From Hsuehochloa calcarea (taxonomy: Eukaryota > Streptophyta > Magnoliopsida > Poales > Poaceae), in the NCBI GenBank assembly GCA_036346395.1, contig CM070601.1, forward strand, positions 14,629,763-14,693,762: a DNA stretch of 64,000 nt. The letters are read 5' to 3'. Shown one piece after another: positions 35,682 to 48,839 of this stretch. Below the pieces are notes generated by a model. That model did not search any database, was not told the origin of the DNA, and worked only from the letters and a program-made list of their open reading frames with translations. Made by a program: the position numbers and the translations under genes. The number at the start of each line of letters is the position of its first letter. The first letter of the stretch is position 1.

Positions 35682-36049
35682 CTTTCTTTGCCTATGCAAT
35701 TTGATCCCGCCAGGAGTCTTCAGTCTCACATTGCTCTAGATTTTCATCATTGAGACTAATAGTATAAACTTTTGATGTCTGCTGGGATCCAAACAGTTTG
35801 TCTTAGGTGAAATCATGAATATTTATTTTGATTATACCTAAGACTAAGGGTATGTTTGTTTCTTCTGTGTTTTTCTGAAAAGCGGCTTTCGGATATACTG
35901 CGGGGCTTTCTGGTTGCGGGCTGAATGGTTGGGTTTTTCTGATTTGGTGTTTGGCTGTCTGGCTTTTAGGTAGGTTGGATGCAGCTTCCGAGATGTGAAA
36001 TATCTGAAATGTCCCTGAAGACAGTAATGGCTTGTTTGATGTCGTTTAA

Positions 36050-36215
36050 CGTAATTAACAATATTTAACAACATTTAACGATAATTGACAATATTTAACA
36101 ACATTTGACGATATTTAACAACAATTGACAACATTTAACAATATTTAACGATATTTACCAATATTTAACGACAATTGACGACATTTAACAATATTTAACA
36201 ACATTTGACGATAAT
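36050..36215. repeat. AT-rich minisatellite, 'acaatatttaacaacattt.acg' unit
   Basis: Roughly seven to eight imperfect units of 20-24 bp alternating 'acaatattta', 'acaacattt(a/g)' and 'acgata' fill this stretch inside the Harbinger-like element. No coding role. Confidence 0.7.
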
Positions 36216-37289
36216 TATTACAATAAACATTTATTACAACAAATAATTATAACATAAATAATTATTACAATGAATAAAATTTGATAATGCTTAGTCAGTC
36301 AGCAATTGCATGGCATACATGAGTAGCACCAATTTTAACAGCATGACCACTAAAAAATTTAACCACTGCAATTATTATTCTGAAATTCATCTGAAGGTAA
36401 TTATGGACATTTTTTACATACACACAAAAATTGAACATTGCAATAACAATCAGTGATTTGCAATTATAAACAATTGTATCAATTTAGTTGTATATGTAAT
36501 AGGAACATGCATTAATGGATATAATTACAATAAGAGTAACCGAACAAATTTCTATAGATGTTGAGGCATCCAGAGTTACTTCATAGTCATTGTAAACTAC
36601 TTCTGAGCAAGTTTCACTAATCCTTTAGATATCAAGTACACCTTACCAACCTCAATTAGGTCACAAACTAATCAAGCACCGAATTGAAGCATGTTGCGTG
36701 AATTTCTCCACCATGTGAATCAAAGAGATCAATAAGTTCCATTGCCATTGCCATACCAAGAACTATCAATGTTTGGATTGATTGATACAATATACAGAAT
36801 TAGTGACAAAGCGACAATGTTTGGATTAGTTAGTTCACTACAACAAAGTGACAATTTATGCCCCTTCCACTTTTTTCCGGGCTTGGGACTGGCATCGGCA
36901 GTGTTAAGCAACATTATCATTCCTTTGTTGTAAACATCTACTAAATAATATCAAACTAAATACTAAATACTGAAAGTAAACCAAGCAGCAAACTGATATC
37001 TCAATTTGATCAACAGTTCAGCACTAGTACTCATCACATTCATATATCTCAATTTGAAATGCAGTACTTGGATCAATCAAACAAAAAATTGAATCGTATG
37101 AATACTAATAAGAACTATGTATACATGTTATAAATGTGCACTTTACAAACAATTCGACAACTCAGTTTTACAACCATGTAGATATCAAGAATCTGAAGCA
37201 TGCCCAGGTCAATACCTGCAGCTTGTGATCATACAATTGAGCAATCATTTCAGCATCCCAAAAGAAGTAATAGGTAAAGACGCAATTAC

Positions 37290-37370
37290 CAGCAGTGGCG
37301 AGGTCACACGTTTCTCGAAGGTCAGGACAACACCATCCTTGGTCTTCAACTCAATTACAGTCGAACCCAA
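37290..37370 (-). pseudogene. Captured exon of 20S proteasome subunit alpha type-5
   Basis: Between a clean acceptor (CTGCAG) and a clean donor (GTAATTG), 81 nt encode 27 residues: LGSTVIELKTKDGV, then VLTFEKRVTSPLL. Plant PAE (alpha-5) proteins carry LGSTAIGLKT.(D/E)GVVLAVEKR.TSPLL at this place, so the match is close and runs exactly exon to exon. Neighbouring exons (the MFLTRTEYD start, the EPSSVEKIMEID continuation) are not found nearby. It is therefore a transduplicated fragment inside the transposon, not a proteasome gene. Whether it is transcribed cannot be seen. Confidence 0.75.
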
Positions 37371-38747
37371 CTGCAATCCATAGCAGCAGGATCAGCATCA
37401 TAAACATTGCATTTCATTCTTCAGTTCATCCCGTGAAAAACAAACATATAAACATACACAAATTGTTCAAACATCAGTTGCATAATCGAACTTCAGAATC
37501 CATACAAATCCATGAAAGGGAATGACTCCACCTATCAGTAAAATATAAGCACCAAGAACATACTCATTTTACACACTGAATTATCCATTGCAACACAAAG
37601 ATGTAATGCATTTCATCACATGAACACCAAGCCAATAATTTCATCGCTGCAGGTGTACGGTCGCACATGGAGGATGGAGCCAGGGAGGAGGCCGACGAGG
37701 AGGATGGAGCCGGGGGAGGAGGATGGGGGAGGAGGAGGAGGCAGGCGGGCTTGGGTGCGAAGGTTGAGGAGCGTGTGACCAGGGGAGGGAGCCGAGGAGG
37801 AGGGGGTTGGAGAAGAAGGCGCCGGGAGGGGGAGGTGGAGGAGGGCAGCGACGACGGTGGGGGGGAGGACTGAGGGCGGATGAGTTGGGAGAGCTCAGCG
37901 GCGGTGGGGCACCGCGCACGTGGAAGAAGTGGGCCGGCGTCAGGGGAAGAGGGAGGGGAACGAGGAGGGAGGCCGCTCGCGGGGAGGAGGACCAACGCGG
38001 CTGGGAGGGGGAGGGCGAGCCAGAGGCGCCCAGATCTGGGTAGATCCAATCTAGGTGGGGGAGAAGACGACGGCCGCTCGGGGCGAGGAGGAGGACCAGT
38101 ACGTTGGGGACGGAGGGAAGGGGAGGAGGAGGGCGATGAGCCTCGCCGGCTCGGGAGGAGGCGCACGGGAGGAGGGCCTGAGGCGCTGAGTAGGCAGGCG
38201 GGGGTGCGGGGGGGGCAACAGGTTTTGTTCGATGGCATTTGGCGGGTAAATACCTCGAAGTTCGGGGGTAAATTGGGAATAGGGTTTGCGGGAAGCTGCC
38301 GCCGAAGCTCCCCGCTTCCGCACATTCAATGAGAGCGGCTTTGAGAAAAGCCGTTTCGAAAAGCTGACCATTTGGTTCAGCTTTCGACCACAAAGCCGTT
38401 TCGAAAAGCTGACCGTTTAGTTCGGTTTCCGACTTTCTCGGCCGAAAGTCAAACCCGAACCAAACAGACCTTAACTATTTGGATCCCACCAGCTGCACCT
38501 TCAAGTTTGACAGAGCATCAAGTCTAACATGCGTCTAAAAAATCCCACCAACTGCAGAGGAATTATCAATTCTCGAAACCCTTTCCCTTTTTCATTTCCT
38601 GCCGACTCGCAGTTTTATCATGTGCTTAAATTTTGTACAAGATTGTACACGCGCCGACCAGCTACGGGTGTAACACTGGCGCGCATATAAGAAATGAATA
38701 CTTTTGAGGGTTAACTCTTCTCTGGTGAAGCCCGGTGATTAGAATAT

Positions 38748-41700
38748 TTACTGCCTATCCAAGAACATGTAATCAGCAGTGCTAGACAGGAAGCCAGTGT
38801 GAGCTGTTGTTGCTTCTGCCATCTCTTTGAGGAAGGAGACGACTTCTTCTGATGAGTTAAGAAGGTAACGGGCGTTGGACCGCTTCCTTCCAACAATAGC
38901 AGAGAAATAATTATCACCCTTCGATCAAGGACCAAGACCCTTCACGCCGACCATGATTCTTTGTTTGCGGTCGTGACTAGATGAAGATGACCTCTCAGAT
39001 GCAGCCTGTGCTTTCTGTATCCTTGACTGTGAGTTTCTGGAATTGCTCCTGCCATTTGATGGCCGTCCGTTCGGCCCCCTTTCAAGAGACACTGAGCCAC
39101 CATCTGGTTTTACTTTTGATTCAGAAGGATATTCAGGGTCGAAAAAGACATAGATGTCCTCATCCTGAAAAAAGAACAAATGTTACCAAACAAAGCCAAA
39201 GATTAGGCACTCACTAAGATATCCATCAAGATATATGCTACATTGGATACCAGTGCAGGAAGAGTACAGGAATGAACTAAAATAAGTGAATTCCCACAGG
39301 ATTATAAAAACACGGAAATGGCCCAAATTGAGTTTCTTGAATGAATTTTTAGTATTATTTTTTTTAAAAAAAAACTTCTTGAATGAATGGTAGAAAAATA
39401 CGCGATCTACACAGAAAATTCCTACATTTCTCGACGCTCCGATTCACATGCATATCCAAATAGTTAGCAGATAGTTCGTGCAATTCCAAATTGGTAACTT
39501 AGCAAACCAATTTCGTTCTGCTGCATATCCGCAAAGATTTTTTTATTGGTTTGAACTTTGAACTTCTGCGTTACTAGCCTCATTTCATACAATTACAATG
39601 ATACATTAATAAGTATGTTTCCTTTGGTCTATTAGGGTCTCATTGTTTCTATGTTCATAAAAGTATTGATATTATCATTTGATATGAACATTGATGATTT
39701 TTGTTTTCAAATAGAATGGTCTATAAGTGAACCCAAAAATTAGTTTGTAAGTGGGTATTTTACCCTTGTTGCAGTGGGTAAAAGACAGGACGGTAGACTA
39801 TCAAAGAAATTTTCTTTGATCCACTCCCACCTATTTTTCTCTCAAAATAATCCAGGGGTGTTTGAAGAGATTGTTTGGGATCTATTTCCCTCTAGCACTT
39901 TGTTCCAAACAACCAATGAAATAGCACCATATTAACCACAACAAAGCCAAAGTTCCCTCACTTTCCCTTCATCTCATTCTCACCATACAAGATAATTGTA
40001 AATATCTTCAGCAAAAACGCTTGATATAGGTTTTTTTTTTTGGGAAAAGAAACACTTTATGTTAAAATTGTGGGTCATTCTGTAAAAACAAATGGTATTT
40101 TTGAAAGTTTTATATTTTTCATTTATTTATTAAAAAGTTTATCATGTTCTCATTGTCCTACTCACTCGACAAAAAAGGAAATGCGAACATAACTCAGTGC
40201 AGAATTACCTTTCCAAGGAAGTGGCCTATACATAGAACATAGTCAATTGGAGTAATCATGCTTTTGCTATGAACTATCTCTCCTAGAATACGATCAATTG
40301 CAGCACCCTATAGAAAGAAAATGAATAATTTGTAAAACATCAACTAGCTAAATAAGGTGAAAACTTTTCACCATCATGAAGAATCACACTAAACCACTGA
40401 CCTTTGTAACTCCAACAGATCGAACTTCAACTGACCGGCTCCCTTGAACAACATCAACAGCTGCATTTGAGATTGGACCTGTCCACAAGTGCTGCAGCAT
40501 ATCTCTTGCTTGGAGCCGTCCAAACTCAACATCTTTACAATAGGCAAGTGGAAATAGTATTGAAGATTTATGACGCAAGCCTTTTTTACTTGGAAATAAA
40601 AAATTATCCATAGAACCTAAACACTTACCGGCATACTTGTAATTCCATACAAACGATGTCTCACGGTGTTCAAAATGAGATCTTGGGGTTCTTTCTGTAA
40701 AGTATTCAAAAACATGCTGGAAAAAATAGATGATATCAGAAGGTAGACATTAAATGGTTACAACACGACATTGTTCATTAAAAAGACGCACCTTTACACT
40801 GTCCACCCAATCCATGTTCAGATGCTCAGGCATTGTTGTCATCCACTCTCCATCAGTTGGGCGTAAAAACATCCCATGCTCTGCCGCCAACCACAGGTTA
40901 AATTCTCCAAAGTTCTGCACACAGAGGAGAGTCATGTTAGTTTTGATGAGAAATATAGTAGTCTACTCAATCACATCTAGAATAAAATACAACACTCGTC
41001 TGAGTATTACTTAAGTCAAGAACACTCTGTCACTTCCACTGAGAACAATAACTGTAGTACGCTCATCCTCACAGAGGGCTCTCAAAGGGCCTTTTAACTC
41101 GGGATGCAACTTGAGTTCCATCTCCTTGATTTGGTCACCGCCCCTTCTCCCGGAGGATTCAACTGGCTCAGTCAATGTTGAATTGAAACCCTACATTCAG
41201 TAAGGTGTAAACAACAGGAAATATAAGGTGCTATAGTTGTTAGAGCGCAACGAAGTTTATTAAATTATGAAGAGAACAAGTTATACGCTATTTGCAGATG
41301 CATTTCATAAAGTCGTTGAAATTGCAAGGCAAAAAAAATATGCTTAACCTCCTTATGGAAAGTGAAATATTCAATTCTATGTTCCAATCCGAAAATGATG
41401 AACCTTTTACTTTAACAACTAATAACCAAAACTATTTAACCTTCCCTGCTTCATATATTTTAGAATGTATAAACTAAAAACATGTCACAAATATGTCATG
41501 ATGATCAAGTGTCACAGGAAGTGTAAGGCTACAACCATTGTAGGTGAAGACAACAAGTCCATTAGAGTATAAGAGAAGACTGTTCAAAGTAACTATGTAG
41601 AGAAGTTGCTGTCAGATAATAAAAGTGCAATTTTTGCACTAGAAAATCTCAGTCAAAACCAGGGTAAACAATTCCACAATAATGATCAAATAGTAAGGAA

Positions 41701-44700
41701 TAAAATGGTATTACCAATATGAGCAGACGATTTTTAGAATGCAGATATTGTTGAATTGTCGTCCGACTAGGGAGTCCTGGAGGGACTTGTCTAATTCTCA
41801 TTTGAGCTTCAGCAACTGTATCATTTAGCTCACTACATGAAAAGGCACAGCATGATCATCAGAAAGTCTGAAAGCGGCAAACAAGTTGTATAACCAAAGA
41901 GCAACATCCAATCAACTAATAAGGTCCGGTCCACCAAACTACAAATAAGACAATTGGAAATGGGCTCCTCACCATACAAAGGTTTCAGCCCAATCTTGTG
42001 CGGTATGAGTTGTCACGTGAGCGTAGTTATGCCTGTGTCTTTTCTCTCTCTCATCAGATGTCATTGTCAAAGCGTGATGTATTGAGTTTGCGACTTCTGT
42101 AATATTCCAGGGGTTAACTAGAATGGCACCAGCTCCAAGAGATTGTGCTGCCCCAGCAAACTGAAATTGCAATGATAGAAATGTATGAACCAAAATCAAT
42201 AAATCACATATATTTTCAGAGAGAGAGAGAGAGAGAGCAACATAAAACATGCACATGAATAGCATGACTGAATAATTTTATAAGCTACCAATTATTGATG
42301 ATCATCATGACTTTACCTCACTCAATATCAGAACTCCTTTCTTTGATCCTTGGCATGCAACATATTCATAGCTTACAAGATTCATCCCATCTCTCAGTGA
42401 TGTTACAAGAGCCACATCTGAGCAAAACAGAGGAAATGCACAGTTCAAGCATGACAAGAGCCACGAAACTACTCATGGAACATTTTTATTAAAGCAGCAC
42501 AGGTCAAGATAATGATATAGAAGCAACAATTATTGACATTAAGTCCAAATTTCAATATCAAGAGAGTCGCCAAGAATTACCAGTGACTGCGTAGAGAGCA
42601 CACAAGGCATGGAAATCAAGAGACCGATCCTGCAAGGAACACATTATATTAGATGAAAACCGTTTGCTTCAGAGCCTCTCATGCAAAAAATAATGTGATC
42701 AAGCAGTGGAAAACAAGGAACCAAATCTTCATGGGTTCATGTCTACATGCCCCATTTGTGACATTGAAATAGTGATATTTAGACATATCCAAATAGAAAA
42801 TATGAGTCCTATGAAATTAGAAACTTATGTTGTGAGTTGGTGCTAGTGTGTCTACTAAAAAAATGCAAAGATGATACTAGTTAAAGTTAGGTCATAACAT
42901 AGCACAAAGCTGTAGTTAGGAAAGAAAATAGAGAAAACTAACCAGATGATGAATAGGAACAGCAGTCAATGTTCCAAATCGGCCATTTATGCGCCCAACA
43001 ATTTCATGCACTTGGCTTGTAAGCTTTTGATCTGCTCATGATAGTAAGCTATGGTTAATAAAAATGACCAGAAATAATCAGGTTAGATTTGCAGATCAGC
43101 TATACGGTACCAATATCGGGAAATAAGGTTGTGAAACAATTTGTTTTAACTGTTTGTTTAAAAGCAAGGACAATGTATAATCTCTTGTAAGTTCTGCAAT
43201 AATAGACTAAGGATTATATATGGGACTTATTTTCTTATTAACAATAATAATGAATTAATGAGACCAAAATCTGTGCTCACTAAGATCTATAGAATCCAGT
43301 AGCTCGACAAGTTTGAAAAAAATATATACAAATTATAACAACATCCATTCGGTATTCTAAATCAAACAATACAAGTTTCTTTGGACAAGCATACACATTA
43401 GGTTATTATGTACGTAAGAAATGTTATTTTATTTATAATTAGGACACTATATCCTCACGATTATTAATGTTACTGAAAAATCCATTGTAGAGGACAGTGA
43501 TACAGCATCCCCAAGAATTGTAGGATAAATTCTAACATAGAGAGACTTTCAAAACTCTGCATTACATGAGTTACTGGAGCATACAATTCAATCATAAGAA
43601 ATATTGACTGAAAGATTTTCTTAAGAAAAACTAATAATAAAATAAGAATGCAGTAGGAGTGAATTTATGTTTCATTGATTAGAAGAGAGTGAAAATGACC
43701 CAAACTATAAAAAACACCCACCAACACCACTAAACATGAAGTGCTAAAAAACACTAACATAAGTACTCTAATAAATGTTCCCTATGCCAAACAAGAAAGT
43801 GCCAATTTCGTCTATTTTTTAAGAGTAACAATATTTAATAAAGAAGACAGCGAGCTGATAAATTGATAATCCATGCACGTGAAAAAACCATACTTCATAC
43901 ATCTGATATACTCCAGCAGACATGCTTGCAGTCGCAGTATGTATAAATAAGGGAAAAACACAGAAAGGGCTCATACACTCAGGGACATCGGTTCTTGTTG
44001 GCACAGCAATTTGCAGTAGAACCACTTTATCATTCCATTCAGGGTTTTCTCAAGAAACTTTTCAAAGGCCAGAATCTTTTGTGGAATTCCTTTGATCATG
44101 TCGAGTCGGTCAACACCAAGCATTACCTATCACATCAGAAAGGAAAAAAATAATAGGTTAGACCATAAGAGACATTGTCGAATTTCCATGTCAGAGTATT
44201 TGAATAGGCAGTGTCTGAGTTGATGAGATGGAATTTATTCTTGGTTATTGAACAAGTTCGAGTTTGCATGAACAAGGTAATACGCATGACCAATTCAGAA
44301 GTTCTGAGAACACTATGTAACATTCACTCTCCCTTATTCTTCTATTCTCGTGCATGACAAAGCTTAATCTTGATGATAAATGCCATATATGATATAGCTA
44401 GAGAAGCAGTTGTTCCGCACAAGAGTTCAGGAAACTACTTTGCAATGGAGATTCATATGTGCAGCTAAATGTTACCAGTATAGGATTACTGTAAATTTCC
44501 CGTGCTAGCATACAATAAATCACAGTGAAAAGCCACAAAATATATGCTAGCTTAGAAAGAAATCACATAACTTTGATTAAGTTGGAACACATGAAATATT
44601 TATTATGTAGACAGCACAGGAATGGTGGCCAATCTGTTGTGAAGCCGGTTTTCATAGGAGCCCACATCAAGGAAAAGATTGGATTTGCAGGTTCATAGAT

Positions 44701-47211
44701 TGAAAATCGGACAGTGGATCTCGCCATATGCCTTTTGTCAGGTTAATCAGATGGAACCTAATATTGGGAGAACTAATGTCCATATTATAATCAATGAAAA
44801 AGAAGTGATAAATAAGTAATTTATCCCAGAGCAAGAAGTAAAGGACAAAGTGTTTTCCCACCTTTCGACCAGCAAAACGATGTGTTAATTCATTGATGTG
44901 CCTTTTAACTGCTGCAAGCTCCAATGCTCGCTTGAAACGATCAGAGTCTATCCCAATAGGAAACTGAAGATTTCAGCCAAGTGAGTTAAAAGAATCATTC
45001 ATTTCACAAACATCTTTTGGATAACTTATAAATTATCAAATGACAAAAAAAAGGTACAAGAATACTAATGGAAAAAGTTTAAAATAGCAGGTGAAACAGT
45101 TCAGAGACTATAATGGAAGTAGGCAATAAGATCACCAGGCATTTCAAACATGTCAGATAAAAAGCTAATAAAAAAGAGATATTTCGATGTGTACCGCTGC
45201 GACTCTGGTTAGCCTTCCTTGGTCTTCCACACCTTCAGGAGTACCCTCAAGTCCGAGTATTCTGGTACATGCGCTCACAAAATGCCTTGCATAATCATAT
45301 GTATGAAATCTGAAGAAGAAAATCAGTGAGAACCATGAAGCAACTTATATGTTCCCCTTATCAGAATTTGATAGCTTCATTTAAAGAAATCGCAGCCTAT
45401 GCATTCCCCTTGTATTGCTAATTTGTCCATTTGTTTTTATAATTAATTCCTTGGAGGATCAGAAATAAACGAAAATGAAACAGCACACACTTTTGCATCT
45501 AAACTTCATGGAGAGACTGGTCAAGTTAGATATTTCTATTTCTTAATAGAAAGACATCACAGAAATACCCTTTTCAAAAATACATCACAGAAATATCACG
45601 GTCTGTACTACTGCTTTCTTTCTCTGTTAAACATTCAATGAAGTGCCAAATGATGTGTTTCCTAATTGTCAAATTGGAGTATTGGACTATCCAATTTCAT
45701 ATGTTTTTATACCTTCACTGTCAAGTGTATGAACTAAAAAGTTGGTCGATTGAATTCTAGCCTGCTCTAAAAGTAACTTTATTACACGAACATGGAAAAT
45801 AACTGATACCAAACCGAATTTTTTGACTCATTAGGACTTACAAGCACAGAGAGCATAGTCAAAGTCTCAAAGCCGTAAAAGTTACTTGATGGCTTAACAT
45901 GAAGAAATAAGCATAAGCGTAAATTCAGCATGACAAAAGTGCACTCAGTAGAACACTTCTGCTTCCACAATCAAATTCAACATGTGGTACAACGATCACA
46001 AAAGCAAAAGGCATGCTCACCCGACTAAATCAGCACAGAGCACGGAGCGAAGCAGCTCCGAGCGGGATGGCAGCGTCCGGTAAATCTCTGACGACGGGAA
46101 AGGCGTGTGCAGGAACCACCCGACCTTCATGTTGATGTCATGGTCTTTAAGGCACTTGGGGAGGAACATGAGGTGGTAGTCATGGCACCAGATCACATCC
46201 CCCTCCTGGTAGTGCTCGTATACAACATCCGCGAACATCTGGTTTGCTCGCTTGTATGCGTCGAACTGTGACTCGAAGTTCCTCGTTGTTGCCAACCTGT
46301 CCTCCTGCGGCAGTCCCAGGTAGTGGAACAGAGGCCACAGTATGTTGTTGCAGTACCCGTTGTAGTACTGGTGCACAATTTCCTCATCCAGGAACACTGG
46401 AATACATCTCTGTTTTTTTCAATTAATCAACAAGTATGATTCCAATTACTATAGTGGTAACAGAAGTCACTGTTCTATTGGTTCATACAAAATTTGTCCT
46501 AAATTGCACCGAACCTTCTCGGCAAGTGCTCTGGTGAGAGCTCGCTGGCCGATCTCGTCGGGGACGTTGACGCCCGCCCAGCCGATCCACTTGGCGTCGA
46601 CATCATTCACACCTGCGGCGTTAGGAAATTTTTTGCATAGATGGATATCTGTAACTGGTAGTGCAGGATTCTGATGCATGCATCGCTCCATCACATCACA
46701 TTTGGGAGAAGGGTGAAAGTTTGGAATTACCGAGGAGGGCGCTGACGAGGCCGCCGGCGCTGATCTCCAGGGACCACTGGTCCTCGCCGCGGCGGTTGGC
46801 GGAGACGGGGAGGCGGTTGGCAACGACGAGGAGGCGCTGCTTCATGCCGCGGAGGCCGAGACGGCGGAAGCCGCTGCGGGCCCCCGCAAGCGGCGGACGA
46901 GCGGCATGGACCGCGGACGCGCCGCCGGTGTCGTCCATGTTGGCTGGCGCGCCCCCCGGGGACTGGACGCCGTAGTCTGCAACGGAGTCCGCAGCGGCGT
47001 CGGTGTCCATGGCGTCGGAGGACGCGGTCGTCGAGAAGAGGTGGCGGAAGCCGCGTTCCCGGAGCATGCGGTTCGGGGAGGCGGCCCCGTCGTCGCTGGA
47101 GAAGGTCGAGGAGGTGGGGGAGTTGGAGGACGAGGTCGGCATCGCAACGTCGCCCCTGCGGTATCTGCTGCTGCTGCTGTTGTGCTGGTCGCCCTTGGCG
47201 TCAGAGCTCAT
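38748..47211 (-). CDS. TPS1-like: Class I trehalose-6-phosphate synthase (TPS1 type), copy A, disrupted
   Basis: Seventeen coding exons with GT-AG ends: 47211-46731, 46612-46515, 46409-46021, 45309-45195, 44963-44862, 44126-43977, 43031-42943, 42629-42581, 42417-42317, 42160-41973, 41832-41715, 41190-41011, 40914-40792, 40716-40629, 40532-40402, 40307-40209, 39164-38925. The enzyme makes trehalose-6-phosphate from UDP-glucose and glucose-6-phosphate in the cytosol. GT20 motifs: RLLVVANRLPVSANRR (about residue 126), DVIWCHDYHLMFLPKC, GWFLHTPFPSSEI, SLRDGMNLVSYEY. The phosphatase-like half has LGFNSTLTEP instead of the catalytic DxD, as in class I enzymes. Breaks: one base missing in exon 6 near 44049 and an in-frame TAA at 41013-41011 closing exon 12. 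A TGA (38927-38925) precedes the conserved tail, ending DYMFLDRQ, which continues in frame to 38748. Confidence 0.85.
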
Positions 47212-47259
47212 GCGCCGGCGTGACTCCCCCGCAGCGAGACGACGCTGCCTCCGCCTCGG

Positions 47260-48300
47260 CCTGCAGCATTAGGCGGCCGCAAGTGGTGAGCGACGGCGGC
47301 GCGGCGGCAATACAGAGACACAAACAGGCTCATCACTCATGGGATGCGCGGGCGAATGGCGACGCCTCTCCCCCCCTCTCGTGCGCGCGCGTCTGGAGGC
47401 GTAACCGTAATGGCTTTGGCTTTCTCCTCGGCTCCGCGAGCACAAGCGAAACTCTCGTGTTGTGCTTGCGTAGTCGCCATGGGCAGGGGGAGGGGGGTTA
47501 AAACGCCGTGAGGGGTGGTGGTTGTGGGGCCTGGAGGTCAGTGGTAGCGGGCCGCAAGAGCACGAGTTTGGTGCGCCGGACCGCACAAAATCCCCCGCAA
47601 GGCCGGGATTACGCGAAACAAGTCGTCATTTATCTCAGTTCTCAGCAAGTTAATTTCAATCTCCTTTCTTTTCAAAATTTTGAGGTCGAAATCGTAATCA
47701 CATTTGTTTATCTCTTGCAATCAAATGCAATCGCCCTCGACGATCGAAAAAAAACTACGAGGTGGATCGTAATCACATTCGTTTCTCTCCCCCTCTGGTA
47801 CAGAACACTACGACCAGACCATGGCATCGGAATATATACATACAAAGATCAAATATCGCATTCCCCGATCTAGCAATCTCGGATCAGCAAAAAAAAAAAA
47901 CCCCCACCGGAATATCACAAACTCGCCGGGGTCCAAGCTTTCAGGGCATGGGGAGATTCAGGCGGAAAGAAAGAACGAAGAAAACAAAAACAAAAACAAA
48001 AAAACTCACCTGATCCCGAGTTGTCCCTCCGATCGATCGCCGCTTCCTCCTCTCAGAATCCGAGTCCTGAACTCCTGATCTTTTCTTGAGCTGAGCTGTG
48101 CTCGCAATGGGAGCCTCGTCGCAATACGAGATGGAGATGAGGACACCGGCCGGGGATGGGATGGGGCGGGGGGAGGACTACACTAGAGCTGCGGCATGCA
48201 ACATGCAAAGGGGGAGTCACGCCTCGAACTCGCACGCTTGTTTGCGAGCACGAGCGTTGTGTGCAAGTGGGGCTGGGGGGATTACTAGGCTTTTATGGAA
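47260..48300 (-). promoter_or_regulatory. TPS copy A 5' leader, leader intron and probable core promoter
   Basis: A donor GATCAG/GTGAG ends a non-coding first exon at 48010, and an acceptor ATGCTGCAG starts the ATG exon at 47260, so a leader intron spans 48009-47261. A TATA-like CATAAAAG on the minus strand lies at about 48297-48290, some 280 nt upstream of the leader donor. These elements are repeated in copy B (59334, 58588, about 59617). Inferred from sequence only. Confidence 0.5.
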
Positions 48301-48365
48301 GGGAGGGATTCCAGCTAGCTCGCTCGCCCATTAGCTGAGGAACGTTTACCTCCGCGAAACATACA

Positions 48366-48489
48366 GGGCTTCTTTGGATACCTTTTGATCTGACTCAATC
48401 TTTTTTGGATTAATTCAGAATTTGAATTAAAATATCTTTCAATCCGAAGGGATTGGTTCTAATATCTCTTTATCCAAATAAACCCTAAA
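48366..48489. mobile_element. Short MITE upstream of TPS copy A
   Basis: 'agggcttctttggatacc' at the left and 'ttatccaaataaaccct' at the right are inverted repeats of each other around a 125-bp AT-rich body. The copy B equivalent is at about 59685-59810. The target duplication is not clear. Confidence 0.5.
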
Positions 48490-48839
48490 GGATGTGCCTA
48501 TTACGCGAACCATATGAAGGGATGCACATAGGATGAAATCGACCCTCTATAGTAGCGGTGTAGCTAAAACGTCGGTTATGTAGGGTCTAAATGCAAATAC
48601 AGATTTGTGTACTACCTATTTTTAATTTTTATAAAAAATATACTGTATAATGGATTTTTTCGCAAATTCTCATATACCGTGGGGGTTATTTGTAAAAATA
48701 TCGGGTCTATATAGCTATCGTACCTGAGAGTAATATCCCTAAATCCTCTGTGTATTTCTGAACTAGTCCTATGATCAGTAGCTAGTTCACATAGTAAACA
48801 AATATTCTAGCATTCATAAATGGCATAACTTTATTAATA

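Larger units (their letters stand above)
35848..38471. mobile_element. PIF/Harbinger-like element carrying a captured gene fragment
   Basis: The left end is GGGTATGTTTGTTTC; the reverse complement of the right end is AGGTCTGTTTGGTTC. The element is flanked by taa on both sides (35845-35847, 38472-38474), the TWA-type target duplication of PIF/Harbinger. The 2.6-kb body has no DDE transposase. It contains an AT-rich minisatellite (36050-36215), an intact proteasome alpha-5 exon (37370-37290, minus), and a GC-rich segment (37650-38330) that yields long Pro/Ser open frames without a domain. Its right terminus is duplicated at 49680-49835 as part of the TPS tandem duplication. Confidence 0.65.

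Noticed and set aside
37290..37370. A functional proteasome alpha-5 gene
   Set aside because: Only one exon is present; the conserved exons before and after it are missing and it lies inside a transposon.
37564..38393. 250-residue Pro-rich open frames on the minus strand as a gene
   Set aside because: Low-complexity, GC-rich, inside the Harbinger-like element, with several overlapping open frames on both strands and no domain.
46661..47586. Open frames on the plus strand opposite TPS exon 1 (and their copies at 57990-58914)
   Set aside because: GC-rich antisense shadows of the real exon and its leader; no independent motif.
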